Of a stretch of 64,000 bases of DNA, positions 16,470-27,160 are shown one piece after another. Positions within the stretch are counted from its first letter, which is position 1, and each line of letters starts with the position of its first letter. The DNA is from Polynucleobacter duraquae. GTDB lineage: Bacteria > Pseudomonadota > Gammaproteobacteria > Burkholderiales > Burkholderiaceae. Position numbers and translations under genes: made by a program. The notes below the pieces were generated by a model that saw nothing but the letters and a program-made list of their open reading frames with translations, was not told the DNA's origin and did no database searches. Location: positions 186,001 to 250,000 of the forward strand of contig NZ_CP007501.1 in the NCBI RefSeq assembly GCF_000973625.1, read 5' to 3'.

Positions 16470-18017
16470 CTACTTTTCAGTATAAAAAATTCTGACGCGA
16501 TATCCAGCGGCGTTTTGTGGGATGGAAATCGGTAATGCAGATGAAAAGATTTCACCAGCAGGGGCGCCTTGACGTAAAAAATCTGAATGTGACTCTCGCC
16601 AAGCAGTCGGCAACCATTCTTGCGGAGTGAGTTGAATCTTTTTGATTTCAGATTCCTCTGCATCGGTGAGAGAAATTTCTAAATTCGGGAATAAAACGGC
16701 GATGGCAAGACGATTTTGTATTCCAACTTGCAACACAGATTGATTTGAGGGGTTTTTAAGGCCCTCTCGCGCGTTTTCAGGCAAAAGAGTAACCGAAGTT
16801 ATTTTCCAAGCAGCAAAATCGCTTACAGGGCGATTTACACACCCTAGTGCACGACACAATTGTTCATCTAACTTCTGTAAAAGAGAAAATGCACTACTTG
16901 CAATTGCAGAAGAGCTGCCATCAACGCGTGTTGCTAATGTTGGTAAAAGGAAATTTCTGGAAAGGTGCTCGCCACAAACAATGAGCAGAAGGAAAAAAAG
17001 ACTAAGAAAAATGAATTTAAAACTTTTTTTTTGAGCCGGTGCTGAAGTAACTCTATTTTTATCGACTGAACTTGCCAGAACACCTTGTGTAGGAAATTCG
17101 CCATGTAAACAGACCCAGCCTTCACTTTCTTTCCAAACGGAAAGTTTTAACCATTGGCTATAGGTCGCAATCACTTCCTCAGCTTGGCGCGCCAGCACGC
17201 CGGAGAGAACAATTTTTCCACCTGGGCACATTTTGTTTACTAGCGCCGGCGCTAAAACTTGTAGAGGATTGGCCAAAATATTGGCCATGACGATGTCGTA
17301 CTTCGTTTCCGCTGCAAGTTCAGGTGCATTTTCGTTAGGCAAAACAAAACGAATGACTGTCTTGTTGATTTCTGCATTGCTGCGAGCCGCAACCATCGCT
17401 TGTGGATCGATATCAGTTCCAACTACGGGTTTGCATCCCAATTTTGCAGCGGCAATGGCCAAAATTCCAGACCCACAGCCGTAATCGAGCAAGCTTTGAT
17501 TCGCAAGTTGCGTGTTTTGTTCAAGCCAAAGCAAGCAAAGGTGTGTGGTTGGATGGCTACCGGTACCAAATGCTAAACCTGGATCTACCGCCAAACAAAT
17601 TGCATTGGGGTCGGTAGGCGCCTCATGCCAAGAAGGCACTACCCAAATACGCTCACCAATCTGAATCGGAGTAAATTGACTTTGGGTTAAACGAACCCAA
17701 TCTTGTTCTTCAACAATCTTTTCTTGTGGGGCTGGGAGATTGAATCCTGCTTCCTGAAGGGATGCGAGAAGCTCGGGGATGAAGTTTTCTGTATCAGAAT
17801 CATCAATCTCTGGATTAAAAAGTGCAGTTACAGAAGATCGATCCCAAGCCTGAACTTCTGGCGAGAGTCCTGGCTCGCCATAGAGTGGATTTTCATCGTA
17901 ACCACCTGCGGCATCATCTTCAACGGTAACGGAGAGTGCTCCCACCTCCAGTAAAGCATCACCTAAAGGTTCTGCAATCTCAGCTGGGACCGTGAAAACA
18001 AGTTCACGATAGGACAT
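16470..18017 (-). CDS. prmA: L11 methyltransferase fused to a membrane DUF3426 domain
   Basis: Residues 1-306 are PrmA, which methylates ribosomal protein L11: AVDPGLAFGTGSHPTT at about 143-158, SAM motif LLDYGCGSGILAIAAAKLG at 176-194, and the MANILANPL motif at 244-252. Residues 333-349 form a transmembrane helix, and about 370-513 match the DUF3426 domain (AWKITSVTLLPE ... AGYRVRIFY). In relatives a separate gene after prmA usually encodes a zinc-ribbon plus TM plus DUF3426 protein. Here the zinc ribbon is missing and the remainder is in frame with prmA. Total 515 residues versus about 295 for PrmA. Confidence 0.9.
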   Translation of the reverse strand: MSYRELVFTVPAEIAEPLGDALLEVGALSVTVEDDAAGGYDENPLYGEPGLSPEVQAWDRSSVTALFNPEIDDSDTENFIPELLASLQEAGFNLPAPQEKIVEEQDWVRLTQSQFTPIQIGERIWVVPSWHEAPTDPNAICLAVDPGLAFGTGSHPTTHLCLLWLEQNTQLANQSLLDYGCGSGILAIAAAKLGCKPVVGTDIDPQAMVAARSNAEINKTVIRFVLPNENAPELAAETKYDIVMANILANPLQVLAPALVNKMCPGGKIVLSGVLARQAEEVIATYSQWLKLSVWKESEGWVCLHGEFPTQGVLASSVDKNRVTSAPAQKKSFKFIFLSLFFLLLIVCGEHLSRNFLLPTLATRVDGSSSAIASSAFSLLQKLDEQLCRALGCVNRPVSDFAAWKITSVTLLPENAREGLKNPSNQSVLQVGIQNRLAIAVLFPNLEISLTDAEESEIKKIQLTPQEWLPTAWRESHSDFLRQGAPAGEIFSSALPISIPQNAAGYRVRIFYTEK

Positions 18018-18051
18018 GCTTACTCCAAATGGACATCAACTAGCCTGTAGC

Positions 18052-19416
18052 TTAAGGCTTGCCGCGACTAGCGGCTTGCTCTTCAAGGCGATGCTCGAGA
18101 TAGTGAATGCTGGTGCCGCCTTCGATAAAGTTCGGGTCAAGCATGAGTTCACGATGTAGTGGCACATTCGTTGTAATGCCGTCGATCACCATCTCGGAAA
18201 GGGCAATCTGCATACGGCGTATCGCTTGCTCGCGAGTATTGCCATAAGCAATTAACTTGCCAATCATGGAGTCGTAATTAGACGGCACTACATAACCGCT
18301 ATAGGCATGCGAGTCGACGCGAATTCCGGGGCCGCCTGGCATATGGAATGAACCAATTTTTCCTGGGCTTGGTGTGAACTTGAATGGGTCCTCTGCATTC
18401 AGACGGCATTCGATAGCATGACCACGGAAAACAATGTCTTTTTGGCGGTAGCTGAGTTTTAAGCCAGCAGCGATGCGAATTTGTTCTTGAACAATATCAA
18501 CACCTGTAATCATTTCGGTGACTGGATGCTCTACTTGAACGCGGGTATTCATCTCAATAAAGAAGAATTCGCCATCTTCGTACAAGAATTCAAAAGTACC
18601 AGCACCTCGGTAACCAATTTTTCTACAGGCTTCAGCGCAACGCTCACCAATTTTGGCGATGGCACGGCGATCAATGCCGGGTGCCGGAGCTTCTTCAATC
18701 ACTTTTTGATGGCGACGTTGCATTGAGCAATCACGCTCACCTAACCAAATGGCATTGCCATGCGTATCAGCCAAAATCTGAATTTCTACGTGGCGAGGCT
18801 TTTCTAAAAACTTCTCCATGTAGACTTCGGGATTACCAAAGGCACGACCAGCTTCTTCTTTAGTCATGTTGACCGCATTGAGAAGGGCTGCTTCGGTATG
18901 CACGACTCGCATTCCACGACCGCCACCACCACCGGCAGCTTTGATGATGACTGGGTAGCCAACGCGTTTTGCAGTGGCAATAATTTCTTTTGGATCGCTT
19001 GGCAAGGCACCCTCTGATCCAGGAACGCAAGGGACGCCAGCTTTGATCATGGCACGCTTGGCTGAAACTTTGTCACCCATGAGGCGAATTGAGGTTGCAG
19101 TAGGGCCAATGAATGCAAAACCGGACTTCTCAACACGTTCTGCAAAGTCGGCATTCTCAGAAAGAAAACCATACCCAGGGTGAATCGCTTCAGCATCCGT
19201 CACTTCCGCCGCTGAAATGATGGCAGGCATATTGAGATAGCTGAGCGGTGATGGGGCGGGTCCGATGCAGACTGCTTCGTCAGCAAGCTTCACATATTTA
19301 GCTTCTTTATCTGCGGTCGAGTAGACCACCACAGTTTTAATTCCCAACTCGCGACATGCGCGTTGGATACGGAGAGCAATTTCTCCGCGATTGGCAATCA
19401 GAATCTTATCGAACAT
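18052..19416 (-). CDS. accC: Biotin carboxylase subunit of acetyl-CoA carboxylase
   Basis: ATP-dependent carboxylation of biotin on AccB, the first step of fatty-acid synthesis. ATP-grasp protein of 454 residues, with start [17 protein letters not shown], glycine-rich loop [22 protein letters not shown] and [16 protein letters not shown], all diagnostic. Lies downstream of accB with a 52-base gap in the order aroQ-accB-accC-prmA. Length is normal and nothing is missing. Confidence 0.97.
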   Translation of the reverse strand: MFDKILIANRGEIALRIQRACRELGIKTVVVYSTADKEAKYVKLADEAVCIGPAPSPLSYLNMPAIISAAEVTDAEAIHPGYGFLSENADFAERVEKSGFAFIGPTATSIRLMGDKVSAKRAMIKAGVPCVPGSEGALPSDPKEIIATAKRVGYPVIIKAAGGGGGRGMRVVHTEAALLNAVNMTKEEAGRAFGNPEVYMEKFLEKPRHVEIQILADTHGNAIWLGERDCSMQRRHQKVIEEAPAPGIDRRAIAKIGERCAEACRKIGYRGAGTFEFLYEDGEFFFIEMNTRVQVEHPVTEMITGVDIVQEQIRIAAGLKLSYRQKDIVFRGHAIECRLNAEDPFKFTPSPGKIGSFHMPGGPGIRVDSHAYSGYVVPSNYDSMIGKLIAYGNTREQAIRRMQIALSEMVIDGITTNVPLHRELMLDPNFIEGGTSIHYLEHRLEEQAASRGKP

Positions 19417-19468
19417 GTCGGCTCTGAGTTAAGTAACGGTGGATTGGAATAGATCTAAGAGAGATCTA

Positions 19469-19930
19469 TTAAGCGATGATGAATAGCGGTTGATCAAATT
19501 CAACGCCTTGACCGTTTTCACACAGAATTTGTTTAATGACGCCAGCTTGCTCGGATTCGATCTCATTGAGGAGCTTCATCGCTTCAATAATGCACAGCGT
19601 TTGACCCACTTTGACGGTGTCACCCACTTTGACGAAATCTGGAGACTCAGGGTTTGGTGCGCGATAGAAGGTGCCGACCATTGGTGAGCGAGCAACAAAG
19701 CCAGATTCAGCGGGCGCTTCTTCAATAGCTGGTGCTGCAACTGGGGTAGTCACAGGAGCAGCTTGCATCACTTGAGCAGGCGCTGGATTAGCGTAAACCA
19801 CTTGACCTGTGTGAGCTTGAGAGCCGGCATTCACAATGCGAACACGATCTTCGCCTTCATTGACTTCTAATTCAGAAATTCCTGATTCAGAAACAAGGTC
19901 GATTAGGGTTTTTAGTTTTCTTAGGTCCAT
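19469..19930 (-). CDS. accB: Biotin carboxyl carrier protein
   Basis: Carries biotin between biotin carboxylase and carboxyltransferase. 153 residues: N-terminal dimerisation part (MDLRKLKTLIDLVSESGISELEV), Pro/Ala-rich linker at about 45-75, and the biotinyl domain with EAMKLLNE, whose Lys is biotinylated, and the protruding-thumb segment before it. Upstream of accC in the same transcript and downstream of aroQ. Confidence 0.97.
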   Translation of the reverse strand: MDLRKLKTLIDLVSESGISELEVNEGEDRVRIVNAGSQAHTGQVVYANPAPAQVMQAAPVTTPVAAPAIEEAPAESGFVARSPMVGTFYRAPNPESPDFVKVGDTVKVGQTLCIIEAMKLLNEIESEQAGVIKQILCENGQGVEFDQPLFIIA

Positions 19931-19959
19931 GGATAGGCTTCCTCTCTGGTAATTCTTAA

Positions 19960-20415
19960 TTAATCTTTATTTTGTAAACGGGCGATGGCCGCTTGCAGTG
20001 CTAATTCATAACCAATTGCGCCCAAACCGCAAATAACGCCAGTAGCAATATCAGACAGGTAAGAGTGTTTACGGAACTCCTCACGCTGGTGAATGTTAGA
20101 CAGGTGGATCTCAGTAAACGGTATAGCAACCCCAGCTAGTGCATCGCGCAAGGCAACACTGGTGTGGGTAAAAGCGCCTGGATTGATGATGATGAAATCC
20201 ACCCCATCTTGTTTGGCCTTTTGAACTCGGTCAATCAACTCCCCTTCATGATTGCTTTGGAAGGTGGATAAATCGACGGAGTATGACTTGGCAATCGCGT
20301 CAAGCTTTGTATGAATATCTTCAAGGGTAGTTTTACCGTAAACCTCTGGCTCACGGGTTCCCAACAAATTGAGGTTAGGGCCTTGGATAACGAGAATTGA
20401 AGTGTTTTTCGACAT
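19960..20415 (-). CDS. aroQ: Type II 3-dehydroquinate dehydratase
   Basis: Third step of the shikimate pathway. 151 residues with the type II signature: [16 protein letters not shown] at the N-terminus containing the catalytic Tyr, NPGAFTHTS with the conserved Asn, and [17 protein letters not shown] with the catalytic His. First gene of the aroQ-accB-accC group on the minus strand. The 248-base region upstream carries an 18-base palindrome and a TATACT box that may control the operon. Confidence 0.96.
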   Translation of the reverse strand: MSKNTSILVIQGPNLNLLGTREPEVYGKTTLEDIHTKLDAIAKSYSVDLSTFQSNHEGELIDRVQKAKQDGVDFIIINPGAFTHTSVALRDALAGVAIPFTEIHLSNIHQREEFRKHSYLSDIATGVICGLGAIGYELALQAAIARLQNKD

Positions 20416-20663
20416 AGATCGATATTTTTAGAGGCAGTTAGGTTTAATTGCGGAGATAAAACTTTTCTCTGAAAACTGCTTATTCAATGAAGAATCTTCT
20501 TCATCTTATAGACAAAGTATACCCCCGGAGCGGTGTCCCAAGCCTAAAAATCATGCAATAAACTGGCTATTTTTTATGATTTAAAGTGTAAATATTGCAA
20601 GTTTCAGCTCAGAAGCTGCTAATTTTGAACTTGATAATGACTGCAAAGATCATTTAAAAGGTC
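20416..20663 (-). promoter_or_regulatory. Upstream region of aroQ-accBC with an 18-bp palindrome
   Basis: No gene is supported in these 248 bases. ATGAAGAATCTTCTTCAT at 20487-20504 is a perfect inverted repeat (8-base arms, TC centre). Just upstream on the minus strand are TATAAG and TATACT elements near 20505-20522 that could be -10 boxes; a matching -35 is not clear. The palindrome would lie in the early leader or overlap the start of transcription. Confidence 0.45.
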
Positions 20664-21191
20664 TTATAAAGCCGATTTAATGACACTTCTGAGTTCTTCT
20701 TCGCTTATCTTGCCTAATTTGCTGCTAGTAGCCTTGCCTTGAGCATTAATGATGACGGTGTAAGGAAGTGCCCCTTGGGCATTCCCCATCTGTTTCGAGA
20801 TATTGCTGCCCTCAAGTCCACCGATCACAATTGGGTAAGAAACTTGGGTTTTTTCTAGGAATTCGCGAATGTTAGAGGGTGAATCGATGCCAATGCCGAC
20901 AAATAAGACATTTTGGCTCTTGAACTCTGCTTGTAATTTGTCCAAAGTTGGCATTTCTTCGACGCAGGGAGGGCACCAGGATGCCCAAAAGTTCACCACG
21001 AGGACTTTTCCACGCCATTCTTTGGTTTCAACTGATTTTCCATCGGGTGTTTGCCATGAGTTTGCAAAAAAGGCTTTGATAGCGGGGTCGTCAGCTAGCT
21101 CTGTTTTGAAGATCCATTTCGAGGTCGCCATTCCCGCAGCAAGGGCTACGAGGTTAAATCCAATGATGCCAATCCACTGTCTTCGGTTCAT
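20664..21191 (-). CDS. TlpA-like thiol:disulfide oxidoreductase
   Basis: Membrane-anchored periplasmic thioredoxin-like protein, 175 residues. N-terminal signal anchor at about residues 6-23 (WIGIIGFNLVALAAG). The thioredoxin fold carries the redox motif WCPPC within FWASWCPPCVEEMP and the GLEGSNIS...GALPYTVII segment with the cis-proline. It is typically a reductant, for example in cytochrome c maturation, but the partner is not evident. Divergent from mpl by 26 bases. Confidence 0.9.
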   Translation of the reverse strand: MNRRQWIGIIGFNLVALAAGMATSKWIFKTELADDPAIKAFFANSWQTPDGKSVETKEWRGKVLVVNFWASWCPPCVEEMPTLDKLQAEFKSQNVLFVGIGIDSPSNIREFLEKTQVSYPIVIGGLEGSNISKQMGNAQGALPYTVIINAQGKATSSKLGKISEEELRSVIKSAL

Positions 21192-21217
21192 TGCTACTCC
21201 TTAGCTAAAATTGCCCA

Positions 21218-22624
21218 ATGCATATTCATATCTTGGGCATTTGCGGTACTTTCATGGGCGGCATTGCCGCAATCGCTCGGCAGGCCGGACATCGTGTTAC
21301 GGGTTGTGATGCCAACGTATATCCACCGATGAGCACGCAGCTTGAAGCGCAGGGCATTGAGCTCATCGAGGGATTCTCGCCCGACCAATTATTACAGTTT
21401 GAGACGATGCCGGATTTATTTGTAATCGGCAATGTTGTTTCTCGTGGCAATCCACTGATGGAAGCCATTCTGAATCAAGGGCTTCCTTACACCTCTGGCC
21501 CTCAGTGGCTAGGTGAGCAAGTTCTTTTTAAGAGGCATGTTTTGGCTGTTGCCGGTACGCACGGCAAAACCACTACCTCCGCCATGCTGGCCTGGATCTT
21601 AGAATTCAATAATTACAAGCCGGGTTATTTGATTGGTGGGGTGCCATTGAATTTCACTGTATCTGCCCGCTTAGGCGAGAGTAAATACTTCGTGATCGAA
21701 GCTGATGAATACGACACGGCATTTTTTGATAAGCGCAGTAAGTTTGTTCACTATCGCCCGCGCACTGCTTTGTTAAATAATCTCGAGTTCGACCACGCCG
21801 ATATTTTTGCTGATCTTGCTGCAATCGAAACGCAGTTTCATCATTTAGTACGTACCGTCCCAGGGGCTGGTCTCGTTGTGGTTAACGGTGAAGAGCCTGC
21901 TCTTGAGAGAGTCATTGCAAGAGGTGTTTGGGCGCCTGTTGAAAAGTTTGGGCAAGACAAACACAATGCCTGGTCATTAATTTCTCAGGCAGCAGATGGC
22001 TTTACTGTTTTGCAAGAGGGTAAAGAGGTCGCCACAGTGACCTGGGCACCAGACTCGGGAGTCATGGGCCGTCACAATCAACTCAATGCATTGGCAGCCA
22101 TTGCGTCAGCAAATCATATTGGCATTGCACCAGTAGATGCCGCACGCGCTTTAGCTGAGTTCAAAAATGTGAAGCGCCGTTTAGAAACGATTGGTGTCGT
22201 AAATGGAGTCACTCTATACGATGACTTTGCACATCACCCAACCGCAATTATTACCACGGTAGATGGCTTACGCCGCCGCGTAGGGCAATCACGAATTTTG
22301 GCAGTATTAGAGCCTCGTTCTAATACGATGAAACTCGGGGTGATGAAAGCGCAACTACCGAACAGCCTAGAAGCTGCCGACAAGATTTTTGCTTACGGCG
22401 CAAGCGCTGGTAAAGATTCTTTAGGCTGGGATTTAGATGAAGTCTTGGCCCCATTAAATGCAAAGAGTCACAATCGAGCTGAAGCCTTTGATGATCTATC
22501 TACTTTGGTTAAGGCTGTTGCAAACGAAGCGAAGCCTGGCGATCATATTTTGGTGATGAGTAATGGCGGCTTTGGTGGAGTGCACCAAAAAATATTGACT
22601 GCAATACAAGAGAAAGCAAAGTGA
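21218..22624 (+). CDS. mpl: UDP-N-acetylmuramate--tripeptide ligase
   Basis: Recycles murein tripeptide (L-Ala-D-Glu-mDAP) onto UDP-MurNAc in the cytosol, the step downstream of AmpD recycling. Mur-ligase of 468 residues: N-terminal Rossmann part [16 protein letters not shown]-loop [11 protein letters not shown] near 113-123, and [10 protein letters not shown] in the C-terminal domain. Longer than MurC family relatives only in normal range. The stop overlaps a GTG that could start the next gene. Confidence 0.95.
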   Translation: MHIHILGICGTFMGGIAAIARQAGHRVTGCDANVYPPMSTQLEAQGIELIEGFSPDQLLQFETMPDLFVIGNVVSRGNPLMEAILNQGLPYTSGPQWLGEQVLFKRHVLAVAGTHGKTTTSAMLAWILEFNNYKPGYLIGGVPLNFTVSARLGESKYFVIEADEYDTAFFDKRSKFVHYRPRTALLNNLEFDHADIFADLAAIETQFHHLVRTVPGAGLVVVNGEEPALERVIARGVWAPVEKFGQDKHNAWSLISQAADGFTVLQEGKEVATVTWAPDSGVMGRHNQLNALAAIASANHIGIAPVDAARALAEFKNVKRRLETIGVVNGVTLYDDFAHHPTAIITTVDGLRRRVGQSRILAVLEPRSNTMKLGVMKAQLPNSLEAADKIFAYGASAGKDSLGWDLDEVLAPLNAKSHNRAEAFDDLSTLVKAVANEAKPGDHILVMSNGGFGGVHQKILTAIQEKAK

Positions 22625-22629
22625 TAGGC

Positions 22630-23358
22630 ATGAGACTAAAAGATAAGGTAGCCATCATTACTGGTGCTGCAAAAGGAATTGGCTTTGCAACTGCAAAACG
22701 TTTTGCGCAAGAAGGTGCAAAGGTCATGATTGCCGATGTGAATCCCGAGGCGGTTAAAGCTGCTGCAGATCTTATTTCTGGCTCAGAAGCTTATGTTATG
22801 AACGTAACTGATCGTGCAAGCATTGAAGCAGCTGTTGATCAAATCATGCAACGCCATGGACGCATCGACATTTTGATTAATAACGCTGGCATCACTCAAG
22901 ACGCACGCTTAGTCAAAATGACGGAGGCTCAATTTGATACGGTAATTGATGTCAATCTCAAGGGTGTTTTTAATTGCACGCAGTTGGTAGTGCCGCATAT
23001 GTTGGAGGCTGGCAAAGGCGCTGTCGTCAATGCTTCTAGTGTTGTGGGTATTTATGGAAACTTTGGACAGACTAATTATTCAGCAACCAAGTTTGGGGTA
23101 ATTGGCTTTAGTAAAACTTGGGCGCGTGAATTAGGTCCAAAAGGTATTCGGGTAAATGCAGTGTGCCCAGGCTTTATTGCCACTGAAATGGTCAAAGCTA
23201 TGCCAGAAAATATTCTGACTGACATTGAGAGGCGCAGTTGGCTTGGTCGCTTAGGGACTCCTGAAGAAATGGCGAATGTCTATTTATTCTTGGCAAGCGA
23301 TGAGGCTAGCTATGTGAACGGTGTTGCTCTTGAGGCCAGTGGCGGGATCTCCCTCTAA
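22630..23358 (+). CDS. fabG: SDR-family 3-oxoacyl-ACP reductase-like protein
   Basis: NAD(P)-dependent short-chain dehydrogenase, 242 residues from ATG 22630. NAD(P)-binding TGAAKGIG near the N-terminus, NNAG, catalytic Ser (NASSVVG) and YSATK with the Tyr-Lys pair are all present; CPGFIATEM is typical of FabG. An upstream in-frame GTG at 22621 overlaps the mpl stop and is an alternative start. This copy is not within a fab operon, so it may be a FabG paralogue with a different acyl substrate. The gene symbol is tentative. Confidence 0.8.
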   Translation: MRLKDKVAIITGAAKGIGFATAKRFAQEGAKVMIADVNPEAVKAAADLISGSEAYVMNVTDRASIEAAVDQIMQRHGRIDILINNAGITQDARLVKMTEAQFDTVIDVNLKGVFNCTQLVVPHMLEAGKGAVVNASSVVGIYGNFGQTNYSATKFGVIGFSKTWARELGPKGIRVNAVCPGFIATEMVKAMPENILTDIERRSWLGRLGTPEEMANVYLFLASDEASYVNGVALEASGGISL

Positions 23359-23360
23359 GC

Positions 23361-25349
23361 ATGCATCTTTTATATGAAGAGGGTGGCGACATCAAGGTCG
23401 CCACAGTCCAGTCTGCTTCGGGTGCTGGAGATGCGGAATCATGGCAAGCAACTAGTTTGTCTGGGAAAAAGATTAAGTTAAAAGCCAAAGAGGTTTGGTT
23501 ACGCTTTGAGAAGCCAGAGCCACAGGCATTGATGGATGAGGCAAATGCCCTATCAAAAGAGATTGATCTGCAATTCTTATGGGACTGCGCACCTGATGAA
23601 GAGTTTGGCTTATTAGATGTTGCTCATGAGTACTTTGGCGCTCAAGCCACCGTACCGCAACAGACGGCATTAGCTATTGCTTTACAAAGTGCGCCAGTAT
23701 TTTTCCGTCGCAAAGGGCGTGGACGTTTTCAAAGGGCGCCGCTAGAACAACTGCAGGCTGGTTTGGCTGCGCTTGAGCGCAAGCAAAAAGAATTAGAGCA
23801 GCAGACTGCATGGCAGCAAGAACTAGTGGCTGGCGTGTTTCCAGAGACGCTTCAATCCCAGGCAAATCAACTTCTGTTTTCTCCGGACAAAAATACCTCT
23901 GCCTATAAAGCATTGATTGCAGCGTGTACTGAGTCAGGAGAATCACCTGCACAGCTCATGATCCGCTGTGGTGCGATTGACTCACCTTTGCAATATCACC
24001 AAGGAATGTTCTTAAAAGCGCATTTCCCTCAGGGTGCTGCACATGACTTAAGTTTGGCGGTTGATCAGGCTGCTCTAGATGCCGCTATTTCAGAATTACC
24101 TCTAGCTGAAGTGACTGCATTCTCGATTGATGACTCAGGTACTACTGAAATTGATGATGCTTTATCAGTGACAACGCTCGAGGGTGGTGGACATCGTATC
24201 GGTATTCATATTGCGGCGCCTGGCTTGGTGATTACCAAGGATGATGCTTTAGATAAAGTCGCACGTACTCGGATGTCTACCGTGTATTTCCCTGGCGACA
24301 AGATTACGATGTTGCCCTACACAGTGATTGCACAGTTCTCATTGGATGAGGGCGCGGCTCGCCCAGCTTTATCAATTTATGTGGACATTGATCCAGCTGG
24401 AGTTGTAGATAAAGAGACTCTACAGTTGCGTGCTGAGATGGTTCCGATGGGGGCAAATCTGCGCCTAGAGAATTTAGAGCATCTGGTAACGGAAGAAAGT
24501 TTTGCTGATGAATCAGCTGGCTATGCTTATCGTGAAGAGTTGAGTGTTTTATGGGCCGCTGCAAAGTTATTGCACGCAGGGCGCCAGGAACAGCGTGTAG
24601 CTAATGGATTGCGTGCTGAGCAATTAGGGGTCTTGGATCCTAATGCCTTAGCAAGAGACTTTCATTTTCAAATTCAAGAAGTGGATGGCGCACAGAGGGT
24701 GGAGATTAGTCCTCGTCAACGTGGCTCCATCCTTGATACCATCGTTGCTGAGTGGATGATTTATTGCAACAGTGCTTCAGGACGCTTATTGGCAGATCAT
24801 GGGATACCTGGTCTGTTTCGGACTCAAAAGGGTTGGGGTCCCTTACGTACGCGTATGCAGATAACTCCCGGTCCACATGAAGGATTGGGTTTGGAGTATT
24901 ACGCCTGGTGCACATCACCTTTGCGCCGTTACTCAGATTTAGTAAATCAGTGGCAGTTAATCGCAATAGCAAAACATGGTATTACTGCCAAGATGGTGGC
25001 GCCGTTTCCTCCGCGTGATGCAGCATTAATGGGTATCGCCGCCGACTTTGAAGCTTGCTATTCTGCCTACGGTGAATACCAAGATCGCCTTGAGAAATAT
25101 TGGTGCTTGCGCTGGGTTTCTCAAGATGAGACTCCTAAGCAAGTCTTTGTGAGACATCTTAAGGAAGGTATGTCGCGAGTAGAGCCTGTCCCATTGCATC
25201 TTCCAGTTCCTGAGTTGGTGACCCACCCGCGTATGACTCGAGCTGAAGTAAGTTTGGCTGACGTAGACCTATTGCAGCTCACTGCCGGGGTTCGGGTTCT
25301 TCATATAGAAACCCCAGAAGTTCCTGAGAGTGATGCAAGTCTTACCTAG
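23361..25349 (+). CDS. RNase II/R-family exoribonuclease (RNB domain)
   Basis: A 662-residue 3'-5' exoribonuclease of the RNB superfamily. The catalytic core is marked by SIDDSGTTEIDDALSV (metal-binding Asp cluster, about residues 253-268), HIAAPG, and MSTVYFPGDKITMLP. The C-terminal part has SPLRRYSDLVNQWQL. The N-terminal ~230 residues are poorly matched to classical cold-shock domains and no clear S1 domain is seen at the end, so it is neither a standard RNase II nor a full RNase R. It begins two bases after the fabG-like stop. Confidence 0.85.
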   Translation: MHLLYEEGGDIKVATVQSASGAGDAESWQATSLSGKKIKLKAKEVWLRFEKPEPQALMDEANALSKEIDLQFLWDCAPDEEFGLLDVAHEYFGAQATVPQQTALAIALQSAPVFFRRKGRGRFQRAPLEQLQAGLAALERKQKELEQQTAWQQELVAGVFPETLQSQANQLLFSPDKNTSAYKALIAACTESGESPAQLMIRCGAIDSPLQYHQGMFLKAHFPQGAAHDLSLAVDQAALDAAISELPLAEVTAFSIDDSGTTEIDDALSVTTLEGGGHRIGIHIAAPGLVITKDDALDKVARTRMSTVYFPGDKITMLPYTVIAQFSLDEGAARPALSIYVDIDPAGVVDKETLQLRAEMVPMGANLRLENLEHLVTEESFADESAGYAYREELSVLWAAAKLLHAGRQEQRVANGLRAEQLGVLDPNALARDFHFQIQEVDGAQRVEISPRQRGSILDTIVAEWMIYCNSASGRLLADHGIPGLFRTQKGWGPLRTRMQITPGPHEGLGLEYYAWCTSPLRRYSDLVNQWQLIAIAKHGITAKMVAPFPPRDAALMGIAADFEACYSAYGEYQDRLEKYWCLRWVSQDETPKQVFVRHLKEGMSRVEPVPLHLPVPELVTHPRMTRAEVSLADVDLLQLTAGVRVLHIETPEVPESDASLT

Positions 25350-26193
25350 GCTGTCGCAGCTAGTAGGACGCTTAAATACTGGTTGGCGCCGCCACCCATT
25401 TTGCTATGCGCTAGGTCTTTCGATTTTGGCTCACCTCATCTTGTTCTCCTTCCGCTGGGGTATGGGGGAAATAGAAAATCGTCGTCTAAATACACCGCTC
25501 AGTGTTGTCTTGGTAAATGCTAGTAATCCAGTAGCGCCCAAGCAGGCCAATAAATTAGCCCAAGCAGATTTGCAGGGAGGCGGCAATACCTCCAGTCAAG
25601 ATGCTAGTGCGCTCCATCAAGCAAGACTCGGTGCAGATGCCCGTCTCGAGGTTTTAGAAAAACAGCAAAAGCAAATGTTGGCTAAGCTTGAAGCGGATCG
25701 AGCGCTTTCGGGCGGTCGCAAAAGTGGAGATGAGAAACAAGCGACATCCCAACTAAATTCTTTGGAAGCTGAGTTGGCTAAACGTTTACAGGCCAATGGC
25801 CGTGAGCCTCGTCGTAAAGTCTTAACTGGAGCAAGCACTAAAGCGGTTGTTTTTGCCCAGTATTACGATGCCATGCGTCAAAAGATTGAGGCTTATGGAA
25901 GTGCATTTTTTCCACGGGCTAATGGTCGCCCCTTGTACGGAAGTTTAGTGATTGTGGTGAGCGTAGATGCTCAGGGGCGTATTGCCAATAATGCTCAAGG
26001 TAAAGATGGTCTCAGTATTGGGCGAAGCTCTGGCAATCCCGAGTTGGATCGCCAGGCCTTAGCAATTGTGCGTGCTTCTGCCCCCTTTGGAGTTTTCCCC
26101 GCAGAAATGCGTAATCAGCTTGATATCCTAGATTGGGTTTCTACTTTTGATTTCACACGAGATGGATCTGATCGCTTAGATTTGCGCCCTTAA
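25333..26193 (+). CDS. TonB-like energy transducer/cell-envelope protein
   Basis: A 286-residue protein with one N-terminal transmembrane helix (about residues 23-38, [17 protein letters not shown]), a coiled-coil-like charged region (about 98-160) and a C-terminal TonB-type domain with [15 protein letters not shown] ... [20 protein letters not shown]. It overlaps the end of the RNB gene by 17 bases. No exbB/exbD is nearby, so the energy source is unproven. It may serve TonB receptors or be a TolA-like envelope link. Confidence 0.78.
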   Translation: MQVLPRLSQLVGRLNTGWRRHPFCYALGLSILAHLILFSFRWGMGEIENRRLNTPLSVVLVNASNPVAPKQANKLAQADLQGGGNTSSQDASALHQARLGADARLEVLEKQQKQMLAKLEADRALSGGRKSGDEKQATSQLNSLEAELAKRLQANGREPRRKVLTGASTKAVVFAQYYDAMRQKIEAYGSAFFPRANGRPLYGSLVIVVSVDAQGRIANNAQGKDGLSIGRSSGNPELDRQALAIVRASAPFGVFPAEMRNQLDILDWVSTFDFTRDGSDRLDLRP

Positions 26194-26234
26194 TTCAGAA
26201 GACATCACTCAATTTCGCTTATCCTGTAGTTACT

Positions 26235-27143
26235 ATGAGTCAAATCTCCTCTGCCCAATTGCATGCCGATCCCACTCAATTTCCCGGTATGGATGTTTAT
26301 GCGGTTGCTGGTAATCCGATCTCACACAGCAAATCACCCGCTATTCACAAGCGATTTGCTGAGCAGTCAAACCAGAAAATGTATTACGGGCGTTTACAGC
26401 CTGAGCTTGGTGAATTCAAAACCGCTGCGCAAGCTTTCTTTTCTGCTGGCGGTAAGGGTATGAATGTTACCGTCCCATTTAAGTTGGACGCTCAGGCTCT
26501 TGCAGATGTGTTAACGCCGCGCGCTCAGCTCGCCGGGGCAGTAAATACTTTGCGTATTGAGGATGGAAAAATATTTGGTGACAACACGGATGGCGCCGGC
26601 TTAGTCAGAGATCTACTGGCTCAGGGCCTTCAAATTCAAGGCTCTCGAATTTTATTGCTGGGAGCGGGCGGCGCATCTCGCGGAGTACTTGGCCCCTTAT
26701 TAGAGCAATCGCCCCAAAAGTTGATTATTGCTAATCGATCCAATGCCAAGACCGACGAGTTAGTTCGATTGTTTAGTGATTTAGCTGTTTCGCTCGATGT
26801 TGTGTTGCAAGCCGTCACTTTGGGCGACTTGGAAGATGCAAGTAAGATCGCATCTCCTTTTGATCTCATTATTAACGCTACTGCCGCCGGACTATCTAAT
26901 GAATCTCCTATTAGCGATACCGCCGCAAGCAATATCTTTACTCCACAGTCTTTTGCCTACGATATGGTCTACGGCAAAGTCACTACCTTGATGCAGCAAG
27001 CATTGCATCGCGGTGCACGAGTCAGTGATGGCTTGGGCATGTTGGTTGAGCAAGCTGCCGATGCCTTCTTAATTTGGCGTGGTGTTCAGTTTTCTGATGC
27101 AATTGATTCTCGCGCTGTATTGGCAGAACTTCGCACTTCTTAA
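26235..27143 (+). CDS. aroE: Shikimate dehydrogenase (NADP+)
   Basis: Reduces 3-dehydroshikimate to shikimate. 302 residues, with the substrate-binding [19 protein letters not shown] containing the catalytic Lys, DNTDGAG, NADP-binding GAGGASRG and [13 protein letters not shown]. The N-terminal ~18 residues before VYAVAGNP are slightly longer than usual. Part of the plus-strand run from mpl to mtgA; the shikimate gene aroQ lies on the other strand 6 kb upstream. Confidence 0.96.
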   Translation: MSQISSAQLHADPTQFPGMDVYAVAGNPISHSKSPAIHKRFAEQSNQKMYYGRLQPELGEFKTAAQAFFSAGGKGMNVTVPFKLDAQALADVLTPRAQLAGAVNTLRIEDGKIFGDNTDGAGLVRDLLAQGLQIQGSRILLLGAGGASRGVLGPLLEQSPQKLIIANRSNAKTDELVRLFSDLAVSLDVVLQAVTLGDLEDASKIASPFDLIINATAAGLSNESPISDTAASNIFTPQSFAYDMVYGKVTTLMQQALHRGARVSDGLGMLVEQAADAFLIWRGVQFSDAIDSRAVLAELRTS

Positions 27144-27160
27144 TTTATAGCTAAGCTTTA

